This document shows positions 54,281-62,402 of a DNA stretch of 64,000 bases, piece by piece. Under the pieces are notes generated by a model that saw nothing but the letters and a program-made list of their open reading frames with translations, did no database searches and was not told the origin of the DNA. The DNA lies in contig NZ_QERF01000002.1 in NCBI RefSeq assembly GCF_003260205.1, positions 496,001-560,000 of the forward strand, written 5' to 3'. The DNA comes from Winogradskyella tangerina. Its GTDB lineage: Bacteria > Bacteroidota > Bacteroidia > Flavobacteriales > Flavobacteriaceae. The position numbers were made by a program, and so were the translations under genes. Within the stretch, counting starts at the first letter, position 1. Each line of letters opens with the position of its first letter.

Positions 54281-55648
54281 ATTTACGCAATTATTGACAT
54301 AGAAACTACAGGTGGCAAGTACAATGAAGAAGGTATTACAGAAATTGCCATTTACCGCTATGATGGACATAAAGTTGTAGATCAGTTTATTTCGTTGGTG
54401 AATCCTGAGCGCGAAATTCAACCCTTCGTTGTCAACCTAACAGGAATCAATTCGCACATGCTCAGAAATGCACCTAAATTCTACGAAGTTGCCAAGCGTA
54501 TTGTAGAAATTACCGAAGACACCATTCTTGTGGCTCATAATGCAGATTTTGATTATCGCATTTTAAAAACTGAATTCAGCAGGTTAGGTTTTGCTTTCAA
54601 ACGTAAAACTATATGTACTGTGGAATTGTCGCAACAACTCATTCCTGATATGGAATCTTACAGCTTAGGCAAGTTAACCAGAGCACTCGGAATTCCGGTT
54701 AGTGATAGACACCGTGCCAATGGTGATGCATTAGCTACCGTGAAGCTTTTCAAAATGTTATTGAATAAAGATTCGGATAAGACCATCATTAAACAAGCGA
54801 TTCGAATTGAAAAAAAATCAACCTTAGCCCCTAACCTAAAAGATATTATTGAAGAATTACCCAGTGATACTGGCGTATATTATATTCATGACGCCAATGG
54901 CAATATTATTTATATAGGTAAAAGCAACAATATTAGAAAACGAATAACACAGCACTTCACCAATAAAAATTCAAAATCAAAGAAAATTCAGGTTCAGGTT
55001 GCAGCAGTGACTTATGAAAAAACCGGGAGCGAGCTTGTGGCACTTCTGAAGGAAAGTGAAGAAATTAAAACCAACAAACCGTTACTAAATAGAGCACTTA
55101 AAAGAAATAATTTCACCCAAGGCTTGTATAGTTTTACAGATGAAAACGGCTATATCAACTTAAGAATAACTCATATAAAAAAAGGTCAGAAACCTATCAC
55201 TACCTTTACCAACAGGAAAAGTGGTGTTTCATTTATGAACCGAATGGTAGAATCCTATGAGCTTTGTAATAAGTTGTGTGGTTTAGAGAAATCTGAAACG
55301 AGTTGCTTTGATTACGAAATAGAACAATGCCACGGTGCATGTGTTCTTAATGAATCTCCAGAATCTTATAATAAGAGAGCCCAAGCTGTTATTGAGAATA
55401 ATTCGTACGATAATAAAGACATGATACTTATTGATCGCGGGAGAGATATCGACGAGAAAAGTGTGATTCTTATTGTTGATGGCGTATTTAAAGGTATTGG
55501 ATTTTTCGACCTCAATCATCAGATCAATAATCGCGATATCTTGGAATCTTTAATTACGCCGATGGATAATAATAGAGACACTCAGCATATTATCCAAAGT
55601 TATATGCGTAAGAACAAACGGCTCAAAATTGTAGATTTAGGCAACTAA
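54281..55648 (+). CDS. DnaQ-like exonuclease / GIY-YIG endonuclease, probable ATT start
   Basis: Residues 6-8 are the exonuclease motif I (DIE in IIDIETTGG). VAHNADFDYRIL gives motif II and HRANGDALATVKLF motif III, so a DEDD 3'-5' exonuclease fold covers the first 170 residues. A GIY-YIG domain follows (TGVYYIHDANGNIIYIGKS, about 200-280), with a UvrC/Cho-like C-terminal region. It probably acts in DNA repair. No ATG, GTG or TTG occurs between the in-frame stop at 54236-54238 and motif I. The best start is ATT at 54281, 12 bp after the YggS stop. The first TTG (54395) would delete motif I. Confidence 0.85.
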   Translation: MYAIIDIETTGGKYNEEGITEIAIYRYDGHKVVDQFISLVNPEREIQPFVVNLTGINSHMLRNAPKFYEVAKRIVEITEDTILVAHNADFDYRILKTEFSRLGFAFKRKTICTVELSQQLIPDMESYSLGKLTRALGIPVSDRHRANGDALATVKLFKMLLNKDSDKTIIKQAIRIEKKSTLAPNLKDIIEELPSDTGVYYIHDANGNIIYIGKSNNIRKRITQHFTNKNSKSKKIQVQVAAVTYEKTGSELVALLKESEEIKTNKPLLNRALKRNNFTQGLYSFTDENGYINLRITHIKKGQKPITTFTNRKSGVSFMNRMVESYELCNKLCGLEKSETSCFDYEIEQCHGACVLNESPESYNKRAQAVIENNSYDNKDMILIDRGRDIDEKSVILIVDGVFKGIGFFDLNHQINNRDILESLITPMDNNRDTQHIIQSYMRKNKRLKIVDLGN

Positions 55649-55671
55649 CATTTCTTTTGTACATTTAGAGC

Positions 55672-56502
55672 ATGGAAGGCACATCAAAACATACCTGGCG
55701 TACAAAACTCCATGAAATTATCTATGAGGCAGATACACCTTCTGGAAGGTTATTTGATGTTGTATTGTTAATCGCTATTCTTGCAAGTATTCTTTTTGTA
55801 ATGCTTGAAAGTGTTCAGAGCTTTGATGAAAAATATCACGATTTTCTAAACATTTCAGAATGGGTTATAACCATTCTTTTTTCCATTGAATATATAGCGA
55901 GAATCGTTTCAGTAAAAAAGCCTTTAAAGTATGTGACCAGTTTTTATGGCATTATCGATCTACTGTCAACTATACCAAAATATTTGTCATTAATTTTCGT
56001 TGGAACACACTCATTAGTGGCGCTCAGAGCACTTCGCTTATTAAGAGTTTTCAGAATATTAAAGCTAACGCGCTACATAGGAGCCTCCACAAATTTCATA
56101 AGAGCATTAAAAATGAGTCGCGCCAAGATTGGTGTGTTTTTATTGTTCGTTGTCATTCTATGTGTCATTCTTGGAACAATCATGTATTTAGTTGAAAGTG
56201 AAGAAGGCAGTGGATTTACAAGTATACCTAGAAGTGTGTATTGGGCTATTGTGACCTTAACAACTGTAGGCTATGGCGATATTGCTCCCGCCACTCCACT
56301 CGGTCAGCTAATTGCTTCAGTTATTATGATTATGGGTTACGCCATTATCGCAGTCCCAACTGGAATTGTCTCTTCTGAAATGACTCGATTTAGTACAAAG
56401 TCTGTAAACACAAATACACAATCTTGTTCAAATTGCTTGGCTGGTAACCATAGTGACGACGCCAAATATTGCCATAACTGCGGACATACTCTTCATGACT
56501 AA
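55672..56502 (+). CDS. Voltage-gated potassium channel (Kv-like) with C-terminal zinc ribbon
   Basis: The protein has six membrane segments. S4 is arginine-rich (LRALRLLRVFRILKLTRY), and the selectivity filter TTVGYGD sits before S6. This gives a potassium-selective voltage-gated subunit in the inner membrane. The cytoplasmic tail has SCSNC and YCHNCG, a four-cysteine zinc ribbon rarely noted on such channels. The gene overlaps the start of miaA by 8 bp. Length is 276 residues. Confidence 0.93.
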   Translation: MEGTSKHTWRTKLHEIIYEADTPSGRLFDVVLLIAILASILFVMLESVQSFDEKYHDFLNISEWVITILFSIEYIARIVSVKKPLKYVTSFYGIIDLLSTIPKYLSLIFVGTHSLVALRALRLLRVFRILKLTRYIGASTNFIRALKMSRAKIGVFLLFVVILCVILGTIMYLVESEEGSGFTSIPRSVYWAIVTLTTVGYGDIAPATPLGQLIASVIMIMGYAIIAVPTGIVSSEMTRFSTKSVNTNTQSCSNCLAGNHSDDAKYCHNCGHTLHD

Positions 56503-57400
56503 TACGTATCTTATTTCGATTGTTGGGCCAACGGCTATAGGTAAAACAGCACTTAGTATTAAGTTAGCACGGCATTTTAAAACAGAAATCCTATCAGCCG
56601 ATTCTAGACAATTCTATAAGGAAATGGCTATTGGTACTGCAGTTCCGTCAGAAGATGAATTAGCTGCCGCAAAACACCATTTTATTCAGCATAAATCAAT
56701 AAATGATAATTATACAGTTGGTGATTTTGAACGCGATGCCATAAAGGTCGTCGAAGACATCCATAAACAAAATGAATTAGCTATTATGGTTGGTGGCTCA
56801 GGATTATATGTAAAAGCCGTTACCAAAGGATTAGATGACTTTCCTGATGTGGATAAAAGCATCAGAGAAGACTTAAATGAAACGCTTCAAAATGACGGTC
56901 TAAAATCGCTTCAAGAAAAACTCAAGGTACTCGATCCAGTAGCATATCAAACCATTGCTATTGATAATCCGCAACGCGTTGTAAGGGCTTTAGAAATCTG
57001 TATTGGCACAAGTAAACCCTACTCTTCATTTCTCACTAACCCTGAAAAAAAGCGATCTTTTAAAACAATCTCCATTGGTTTAGATGCTGAGCGTGCTGAG
57101 ATTTACGATAGAATTAATCAGCGTGTGGATATCATGATAGATAATAGTCTTATTGATGAGGCGAAAGCTCTTTTTCCTTTCAGGCACTTGAACGCACTCA
57201 ACACTGTGGGCTATAAAGAGTTGTTTCAATATTTCGATGGAACGATGACGCTAGACTTTGCGATTTCAGAAATAAAAAAGAATACACGGCGCTTTGCGAA
57301 GCGACAACTGACATGGTTTAGGAAAGACGAAAGTATTAAATGGTTTAATTACAAAACTGATATAAATACAATTACTGATTATATCGAAGAGCAGCTATAA
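56495..57400 (+). CDS. miaA: tRNA dimethylallyltransferase MiaA
   Basis: MiaA adds a dimethylallyl group to A37 of tRNAs that read UNN codons. The Walker A GPTAIGKTALSIKLA, the DSRQFYKEMAIGTAVP motif, VGGSGLYVKAV, and LNTVGYKELFQYFDG are diagnostic. The KRQLTWFRKDES segment near the end is the usual tRNA-contacting element. The ATG at 56495 is used; earlier in-frame starts lie inside the channel gene. Length is 301 residues. Its stop codon is adjacent to a hairpin shared with the convergent regulator. Confidence 0.97.
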   Translation: MTNTYLISIVGPTAIGKTALSIKLARHFKTEILSADSRQFYKEMAIGTAVPSEDELAAAKHHFIQHKSINDNYTVGDFERDAIKVVEDIHKQNELAIMVGGSGLYVKAVTKGLDDFPDVDKSIREDLNETLQNDGLKSLQEKLKVLDPVAYQTIAIDNPQRVVRALEICIGTSKPYSSFLTNPEKKRSFKTISIGLDAERAEIYDRINQRVDIMIDNSLIDEAKALFPFRHLNALNTVGYKELFQYFDGTMTLDFAISEIKKNTRRFAKRQLTWFRKDESIKWFNYKTDINTITDYIEEQL

Positions 57401-57423
57401 AAAATCCGGCACTTGGCCGGATT
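57398..57423. terminator. Terminator between miaA and the convergent rprY-like gene
   Basis: AATCCGGC (57403-57410) pairs with GCCGGATT (57416-57423), with a 5-nt loop. On the minus strand the stem runs into a T-run of six. On the plus strand it is followed only by ATTAG, so it mainly serves the minus gene. Confidence 0.8.
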
Positions 57424-57435
57424 ATTAGTTTATAA

Positions 57436-58146
57436 TTAACTGTCTTTATTGATAACCAGCCTGAAGCCTTCACCGTGAATATTAAGTATTTCTACTTTCG
57501 GATCTGGTTTAAGATATTTACGCAATTTAGCGATATATACATCCATACTTCTCGAGGTGAAGTAATTATCGTCTCTCCAAATCTTGGTTAGCGCTAGTTC
57601 TCGTGGCATTAAGTCATTTTCATGAAGAGCCAACAAACGCAATAATTCATTTTCTTTAGGTGAAAGTTTTGTTGGTTCACCACCGTCAAATTTTAAGAAA
57701 CGAAGTTTAGAGTTAAGATCAAACCTTCCGATTTTAAATTCAAACTGCTTACTATCAGCAACTGAGTCGGTAGCTTTGCGTTGCATGATTGCTTTGATCT
57801 TCATAAGTAGCACTTCGCTATCAAATGGCTTGTTAAGATAATCATCAGCACCAACTTTATAACCTTTAAGAACATCTTCTTTCATGGCCTTTGCTGTTAA
57901 GAAAATGATTGGCACATCGGTGTTCTTTTCTCTTATTTCTTTTGCTAAAGTAAATCCGTCTTTATAAGGCATCATGACGTCTAGGATACATAGATCGTAG
58001 TCATCTTTCTTGAACTTTTCAAAACCTTCCATTCCGTTTTTGGCATGGACAACATCGTAATCGTTCATCATTAAATAATCTTTTAAAACGGTTCCAAAAT
58101 TTGGATCGTCTTCTACCAAAAGAATTTTCTTGTTTTGTTCTTCCAT
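57436..58146 (-). CDS. rprY: OmpR/PhoB-family response regulator, RprY-like
   Basis: The receiver has acidic residues E12-D13-D14, phosphoacceptor D56 in CILDVMMPYKDG, and KPFD near residue 105. The winged-helix output domain covers about 130-235 (LRFLKFDGGEPTKLSPKENELLRLL and YFTSRSMDVYIAKLRKYLK). With the adjacent kinase it resembles the RprX/RprY pair of Bacteroides. The gene order, with coaE, YbbR and miaA nearby, appears typical of flavobacteria. The kinase gene is 9 bp upstream. Confidence 0.9.
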   Translation of the reverse strand: MEEQNKKILLVEDDPNFGTVLKDYLMMNDYDVVHAKNGMEGFEKFKKDDYDLCILDVMMPYKDGFTLAKEIREKNTDVPIIFLTAKAMKEDVLKGYKVGADDYLNKPFDSEVLLMKIKAIMQRKATDSVADSKQFEFKIGRFDLNSKLRFLKFDGGEPTKLSPKENELLRLLALHENDLMPRELALTKIWRDDNYFTSRSMDVYIAKLRKYLKPDPKVEILNIHGEGFRLVINKDS

Positions 58147-58155
58147 AATTCGTTT

Positions 58156-59724
58156 TTATGATATTAATGGCATCCTTATAATAAAAGTACTGCCTTTTCC
58201 TTTTTCACTTTCTACTGATACATGACCTTGATGGTCATCTACCATTCGTTTTACATAGGCCAATCCTAGACCATGTCCTTTCACATTATGTACGTTACCC
58301 GTATGCTCTCTATAAAATTTCTCGAACACACGTTTAGCAACTTGCTTAGACATTCCACTTCCCTGATCGCTTATTCTCAAAATAATGTTATTCCCAATAT
58401 TTTCGGTATAAACATCAATTTTTGGGGCGCCTTCAGAGTATTTCACCGCGTTGTCTAATATATTTACGATCACATTTGTAAAATGCGTATCGTTAGCTAA
58501 AACTGATGATTTAGCAGCATTGAGATGTGTTTTAACGTAACCCTTACGATCTTCAACAATTAATTGAACATGTGTTACAGCATCATTAATTAGGTCGTGT
58601 AACTTTAAGCGTTCCTTACTTATGTTAAGTTCATTTTTCTCCAATTTAGAAATTCGCAACACGTTCTCAACCTGCGCATGCATGCGCTTGTTTTCGTCTT
58701 TGATCATTCCTAAATAACGCTTCACCTTTTCCTGATCTTCAATGATCTTAGGATTTTTAATAGCATCTAAAGCCAAGTTAATCGTGGCAATTGGTGTTTT
58801 AAACTCGTGCGTCATGTTATTAATAAAATCGGTCTTTATCTGTGAGATCTGACGCTGCTTTATTAATTGATAAATCGCACTAGAATAAGCAACTATAATA
58901 ACACTAGTAAAGATTATTGATAATACGATCATCCAAAGTATGGTAGATAATAGGTACTGTTTCCTATCCGGAAAGTCTACCCAAAGTCTGTAATTACTTT
59001 CACTATTATTATCTCTAAAAATTGGTATTCCAAAAAACGCATTACTCTTTCTGAAATTTTGGGTTTGCACTTTGGTTGCCAAATCATCATCGTAAATGGC
59101 AAATTCAAAATCGAGTTCAACGCCTTCTCCTTTTAAAGATCGTTCTAATAATTTCTCTACTTGTTCTACGGTAACTCTTTTATAAATGGGCACATCTCGC
59201 AATAAGGTCTTAAATGAGTCTTCATAGGCCTGCTTATCGAGATCGGTGAGCTTAGAAAACTCTACTAGACTTTTAGTTGGCTTTATTCCTAAATTACCAT
59301 CTATGGTTGATCTGTCGTAATAATCGGTGGTGCGCTCGCTAGTAAAATTACTTACATCTATACTGTCTGCATCAATTTCAAAGAACAAGGAAGGCACCCT
59401 AAAGCGCTCTTCTAAAATGGTGTTTCGATGAATAATAGTTTTATCGTTGTCGATATCATCTCTAGTAATATAAAGCTGACGTAACGCCGTTGAATCTGGA
59501 GTTCTATCATCAGCGATATAAGGCTGAATTAAACCATAAAACTTTCTAATCTCGTAGTTTTGAATATCTCTCGACACAAAACTTAGAGCAATCGTAACAC
59601 TACGGGTAAAATTCTTTTCCTCATTTTCTAAACTGTTGTTTATAAAAAATGATTGCACAAAGATGATACCAATGAGCGATAAGCTCATTAAAACCACTAA
59701 TAAGATGAATAGTCTTTTACCCAT
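58156..59724 (-). CDS. rprX: Sensor histidine kinase, RprX-like
   Basis: Two membrane helices (about 5-27 and 265-290) flank a periplasmic domain of about 235 residues without a recognised fold. The HisKA box is NNMTHEFKTPIATINLAL, with H306 as phosphoacceptor. The HATPase contains VIVNILDNAVKYSE, ISDQGSGMSKQVAKRVFEKFYR and GHGLGLAYVKRMVDDHQG. This is the cognate kinase of the RprY-like regulator, which follows after 9 bp. Length is 522 residues, normal for RprX. Confidence 0.92.
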   Translation of the reverse strand: MGKRLFILLVVLMSLSLIGIIFVQSFFINNSLENEEKNFTRSVTIALSFVSRDIQNYEIRKFYGLIQPYIADDRTPDSTALRQLYITRDDIDNDKTIIHRNTILEERFRVPSLFFEIDADSIDVSNFTSERTTDYYDRSTIDGNLGIKPTKSLVEFSKLTDLDKQAYEDSFKTLLRDVPIYKRVTVEQVEKLLERSLKGEGVELDFEFAIYDDDLATKVQTQNFRKSNAFFGIPIFRDNNSESNYRLWVDFPDRKQYLLSTILWMIVLSIIFTSVIIVAYSSAIYQLIKQRQISQIKTDFINNMTHEFKTPIATINLALDAIKNPKIIEDQEKVKRYLGMIKDENKRMHAQVENVLRISKLEKNELNISKERLKLHDLINDAVTHVQLIVEDRKGYVKTHLNAAKSSVLANDTHFTNVIVNILDNAVKYSEGAPKIDVYTENIGNNIILRISDQGSGMSKQVAKRVFEKFYREHTGNVHNVKGHGLGLAYVKRMVDDHQGHVSVESEKGKGSTFIIRMPLIS

Positions 59725-59791
59725 CAGCCAAATTTAACATTTTAACATTTAGCACAAATTATGTTTAACCTTACATTAACAATCGGAAAGG

Positions 59792-60385
59792 CTAGGATTG
59801 TTTTGATTTTTCAAGAATCTCTTGATGGATTTTGAAGGCTTGTTTTGCTGAAGTTTCTAGATCATTATTCTCAATAACAAAATCGGATTTTTCAATCTTT
59901 TCCTTATCAGGCAGTTGATTTCTAATTATTGACTGAACCTTTTCTGCAGTTACGTCATCGCGTTGCATAACACGTTCAATCCTCAAATCTTCATCAGTAA
60001 TGACGGTAATGATATAATCGTATTGATATTCTAAATTATTTTCAAAAATAATCGCCGCTTCCTTAATAATATAAGGAGCATCTTGTCTTTTAAGCCAGCG
60101 TTTAAAATGTGAAGCCACTTTAGGATGAACTATGGCATTCATCTCAGCTAATAGGGATTTGTTGTTAAAAATCTTTGAAGCCAAATATGGTCTATTTAAT
60201 CGGCCATTTTTATAGGCAGATTCACCAAAAATCTGAATCAACTTACGCTTAATAACTTTCGATCGATTCATTAAGGCCTTGGCTTCCTTATCAGCAATAT
60301 AGATTGGAATACCATAAGATTCAAAATACTTTCCTATGGTGGTTTTACCACTTCCAATACCGCCAGTGAGTCCTACAATTATCAT
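59792..60385 (-). CDS. coaE: Dephospho-CoA kinase
   Basis: CoaE phosphorylates dephospho-CoA, the last step of coenzyme A synthesis. The P-loop GLTGGIGSGKTTIGKYF is near residue 10, and IPIYIADKEAKALM and VHPKVASHFKRWLK follow. The lid segment contains RVMQRDDVTAEKVQSIIRNQLPD. Length is 197. It lies one base after the YbbR gene and is therefore in the same transcription unit. Confidence 0.96.
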   Translation of the reverse strand: MIIVGLTGGIGSGKTTIGKYFESYGIPIYIADKEAKALMNRSKVIKRKLIQIFGESAYKNGRLNRPYLASKIFNNKSLLAEMNAIVHPKVASHFKRWLKRQDAPYIIKEAAIIFENNLEYQYDYIITVITDEDLRIERVMQRDDVTAEKVQSIIRNQLPDKEKIEKSDFVIENNDLETSAKQAFKIHQEILEKSKQS

Positions 60386-60386
60386 G

Positions 60387-61343
60387 CTATAATTTAATGA
60401 AATCTACGCGCTTTTGTTTTATACTTAAACGTTTAATAAAGTTAGGGCTTTTTGTAATCTTAGGTTCAAAATAGGTTTGTCCTTCATTGTCTTTGTCGTA
60501 ATGACATTGCACTTCAAAATCATTGACCGAAATGGAACTATAGCTTTCAAGGTCCACATAGTATGAAATTGTTACCGTTTTGGGAAAGTAATTTAAATTG
60601 AGGTCTTCGGGTTTACCAGTTATGGTAATTGGAACTTCAATAGTACCTTCAGTAAACCGCTGAACCTCTGCTTTAACACGGACCTCTTTTGGAAAAATTT
60701 CAATGTCTTCTAGTTCAATGAGATCAATCTCTTCATCAATAAGATTACTGACCTTGTTAAGTTTTAAAGGTTGTGTTTGAATAGACTTAATACCCTGTAT
60801 CTTATCCTCTGCTCCAACGATCTTAACGCTATCTACATCAAACGTAAAATTGCCTTTGATATCAAACCCCGTAGCATATTCAATATCCGAGTTTAATACG
60901 ACTGGGATGTATTTAGATGCACGTTTAGAATAAGGCAAAAAAAGTGTATCCGGACTTATTGTAAGCAATTTATACGAAGATCCTAGTTGCTCTTCAATGA
61001 GATAACGATGCTTTCTAACATCGAAAATAAAATAGGTCTCTCTATTAATAATATCCTCTTTTGAATCGATATCTATATCCTTATAATCACTAAAAATATA
61101 AGGTACTAATGCAAAGCCTTTTGCCTCTACCAAAATATCGATGACGTTTGAAGAATCTTGTTTAACAATAATCTCCTCTTCGAGATTAGCCAAATTAATT
61201 TGAAGTTTTATCCGCTGTTTATAATCGTTTGAAAGCTTTGAAATTAGTAAAAACACAAAAGCAATTGCCATAAAAATGCTGAAGCGATTAATATCACGCT
61301 TCTTGAGCTTCTTAAATATGTTCGATTTACTTCTAGAATTCAT
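60387..61343 (-). CDS. YbbR-like domain protein (CdaR-like)
   Basis: One N-terminal membrane helix (about residues 20-38) is followed by extracytoplasmic beta-rich YbbR-like modules. Recurring strands such as YKLLTISPDTLFLPYSK and VPITITGKPEDLNLNYFPKTVTISYYV are typical. In Firmicutes YbbR/CdaR proteins modulate the diadenylate cyclase, but no such cyclase gene is visible here, so the role is not established. The gene sits tightly between the glycosyltransferase and coaE. Confidence 0.85.
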   Translation of the reverse strand: MNSRSKSNIFKKLKKRDINRFSIFMAIAFVFLLISKLSNDYKQRIKLQINLANLEEEIIVKQDSSNVIDILVEAKGFALVPYIFSDYKDIDIDSKEDIINRETYFIFDVRKHRYLIEEQLGSSYKLLTISPDTLFLPYSKRASKYIPVVLNSDIEYATGFDIKGNFTFDVDSVKIVGAEDKIQGIKSIQTQPLKLNKVSNLIDEEIDLIELEDIEIFPKEVRVKAEVQRFTEGTIEVPITITGKPEDLNLNYFPKTVTISYYVDLESYSSISVNDFEVQCHYDKDNEGQTYFEPKITKSPNFIKRLSIKQKRVDFIKL

Positions 61344-61349
61344 AACGAT

Positions 61350-62351
61350 CTAAAAAAACAATTTCGGAAATGCTTCTTTTGGATTTCTACGCAAAACGAA
61401 TATACTCATCGTAGATTTAAGAAATCCATAGCCATAACCACTAAATTGAATAAGTATGGCCAATATTGATTGAAGGGCTACACCAATATTCCTCGTTGAA
61501 ATTAAGGCCAATACAAAGGCCATAACAAAATACAATAGATAGAGTAAAAATGGCAGTTTAATACCAAAAAATAATAATCCTATTGAAACTATTAAGCCCA
61601 ATAAAAACAGCGTAGGAAACCAATACACCAAACTCTTTGATCTAGGATGCCATAGGTTTAGAATAGGTCTCACCAATCCGAATTTATGAACTTGTTTATA
61701 AAATTTTGACCAAGAAATTCTTCGTTTGTGGTAGACATAAGCATTTTCAATAAGCGTTGTTTTATATCCTAGTTTCTTTAGACGTAATGACAAGTCTGGA
61801 TCTTCACCTGGGTGAATTTTCCCAAAACCAGCAGAGTCTAAAAATGCCTTTTTAGATAAACCCATATTGAAGCTTCTAGGTTGAAAATTCTCAACGCTCT
61901 GTTTTCCGCCTCTAATTCCTCCGGTGGTTATAAATGAGGTCATGGCAAAATTGATCGCCTTTTGAAGGTTAGTAAACGATTCGTGTGCAGCATCTGGCCC
62001 ACCAAAGCAATCGTAATAAGTCGAATCTAAGAATGAGGTTACCTCATTTAAATAATTTGAAGGCAATATGACATCTGAATCTAAAATGATAAAATAATTG
62101 CCGTTTGCTCTTTTCATTCCGAAGTTTCTAGAATCTCCTGGCCCAGAATTCTCTTTGAAATAATAGGATATATTCAAATTTGTATTGAATGAAGAAATAA
62201 CCGCCTCTGAAGTTTCTGTCGATCCGTCTTCAACAATAACAATCTCGTAGTGATGATTGCCTTCAAGTGCTGAAAAACTTTCGAGAAGTTCACGAATCTC
62301 TTCTGGCCTATTGAATACCGGAATAATAAATGAAAACTGAATACCCTTCAT
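61350..62351 (-). CDS. Family 2 glycosyltransferase, membrane-anchored
   Basis: The N-terminal GT-A domain has FSFIIPVFNRPEEIRELLESF, the nucleotide-binding VEDGST, and the DxD-type segment YFIILDSDVILPSNYL. NPSLRLKKLGY-equivalent EDPDLSLRLKKLGYKT marks the acceptor side. Two or three hydrophobic helices at about 250-315 anchor the protein. The sugar and acceptor are unknown. It starts a tight run of genes with the YbbR protein and coaE. Confidence 0.9.
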   Translation of the reverse strand: MKGIQFSFIIPVFNRPEEIRELLESFSALEGNHHYEIVIVEDGSTETSEAVISSFNTNLNISYYFKENSGPGDSRNFGMKRANGNYFIILDSDVILPSNYLNEVTSFLDSTYYDCFGGPDAAHESFTNLQKAINFAMTSFITTGGIRGGKQSVENFQPRSFNMGLSKKAFLDSAGFGKIHPGEDPDLSLRLKKLGYKTTLIENAYVYHKRRISWSKFYKQVHKFGLVRPILNLWHPRSKSLVYWFPTLFLLGLIVSIGLLFFGIKLPFLLYLLYFVMAFVLALISTRNIGVALQSILAILIQFSGYGYGFLKSTMSIFVLRRNPKEAFPKLFF

Positions 62352-62402
62352 AGGTCACAAAGGTAATACTAAGTTGTTATATGAATGGATTTCAAACCTG
62401 GT

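Noticed and set aside
54395..55648. Nuclease CDS beginning at the TTG at 54395
   Set aside because: This start would remove the DIE motif of the exonuclease domain, which is encoded in frame immediately upstream.
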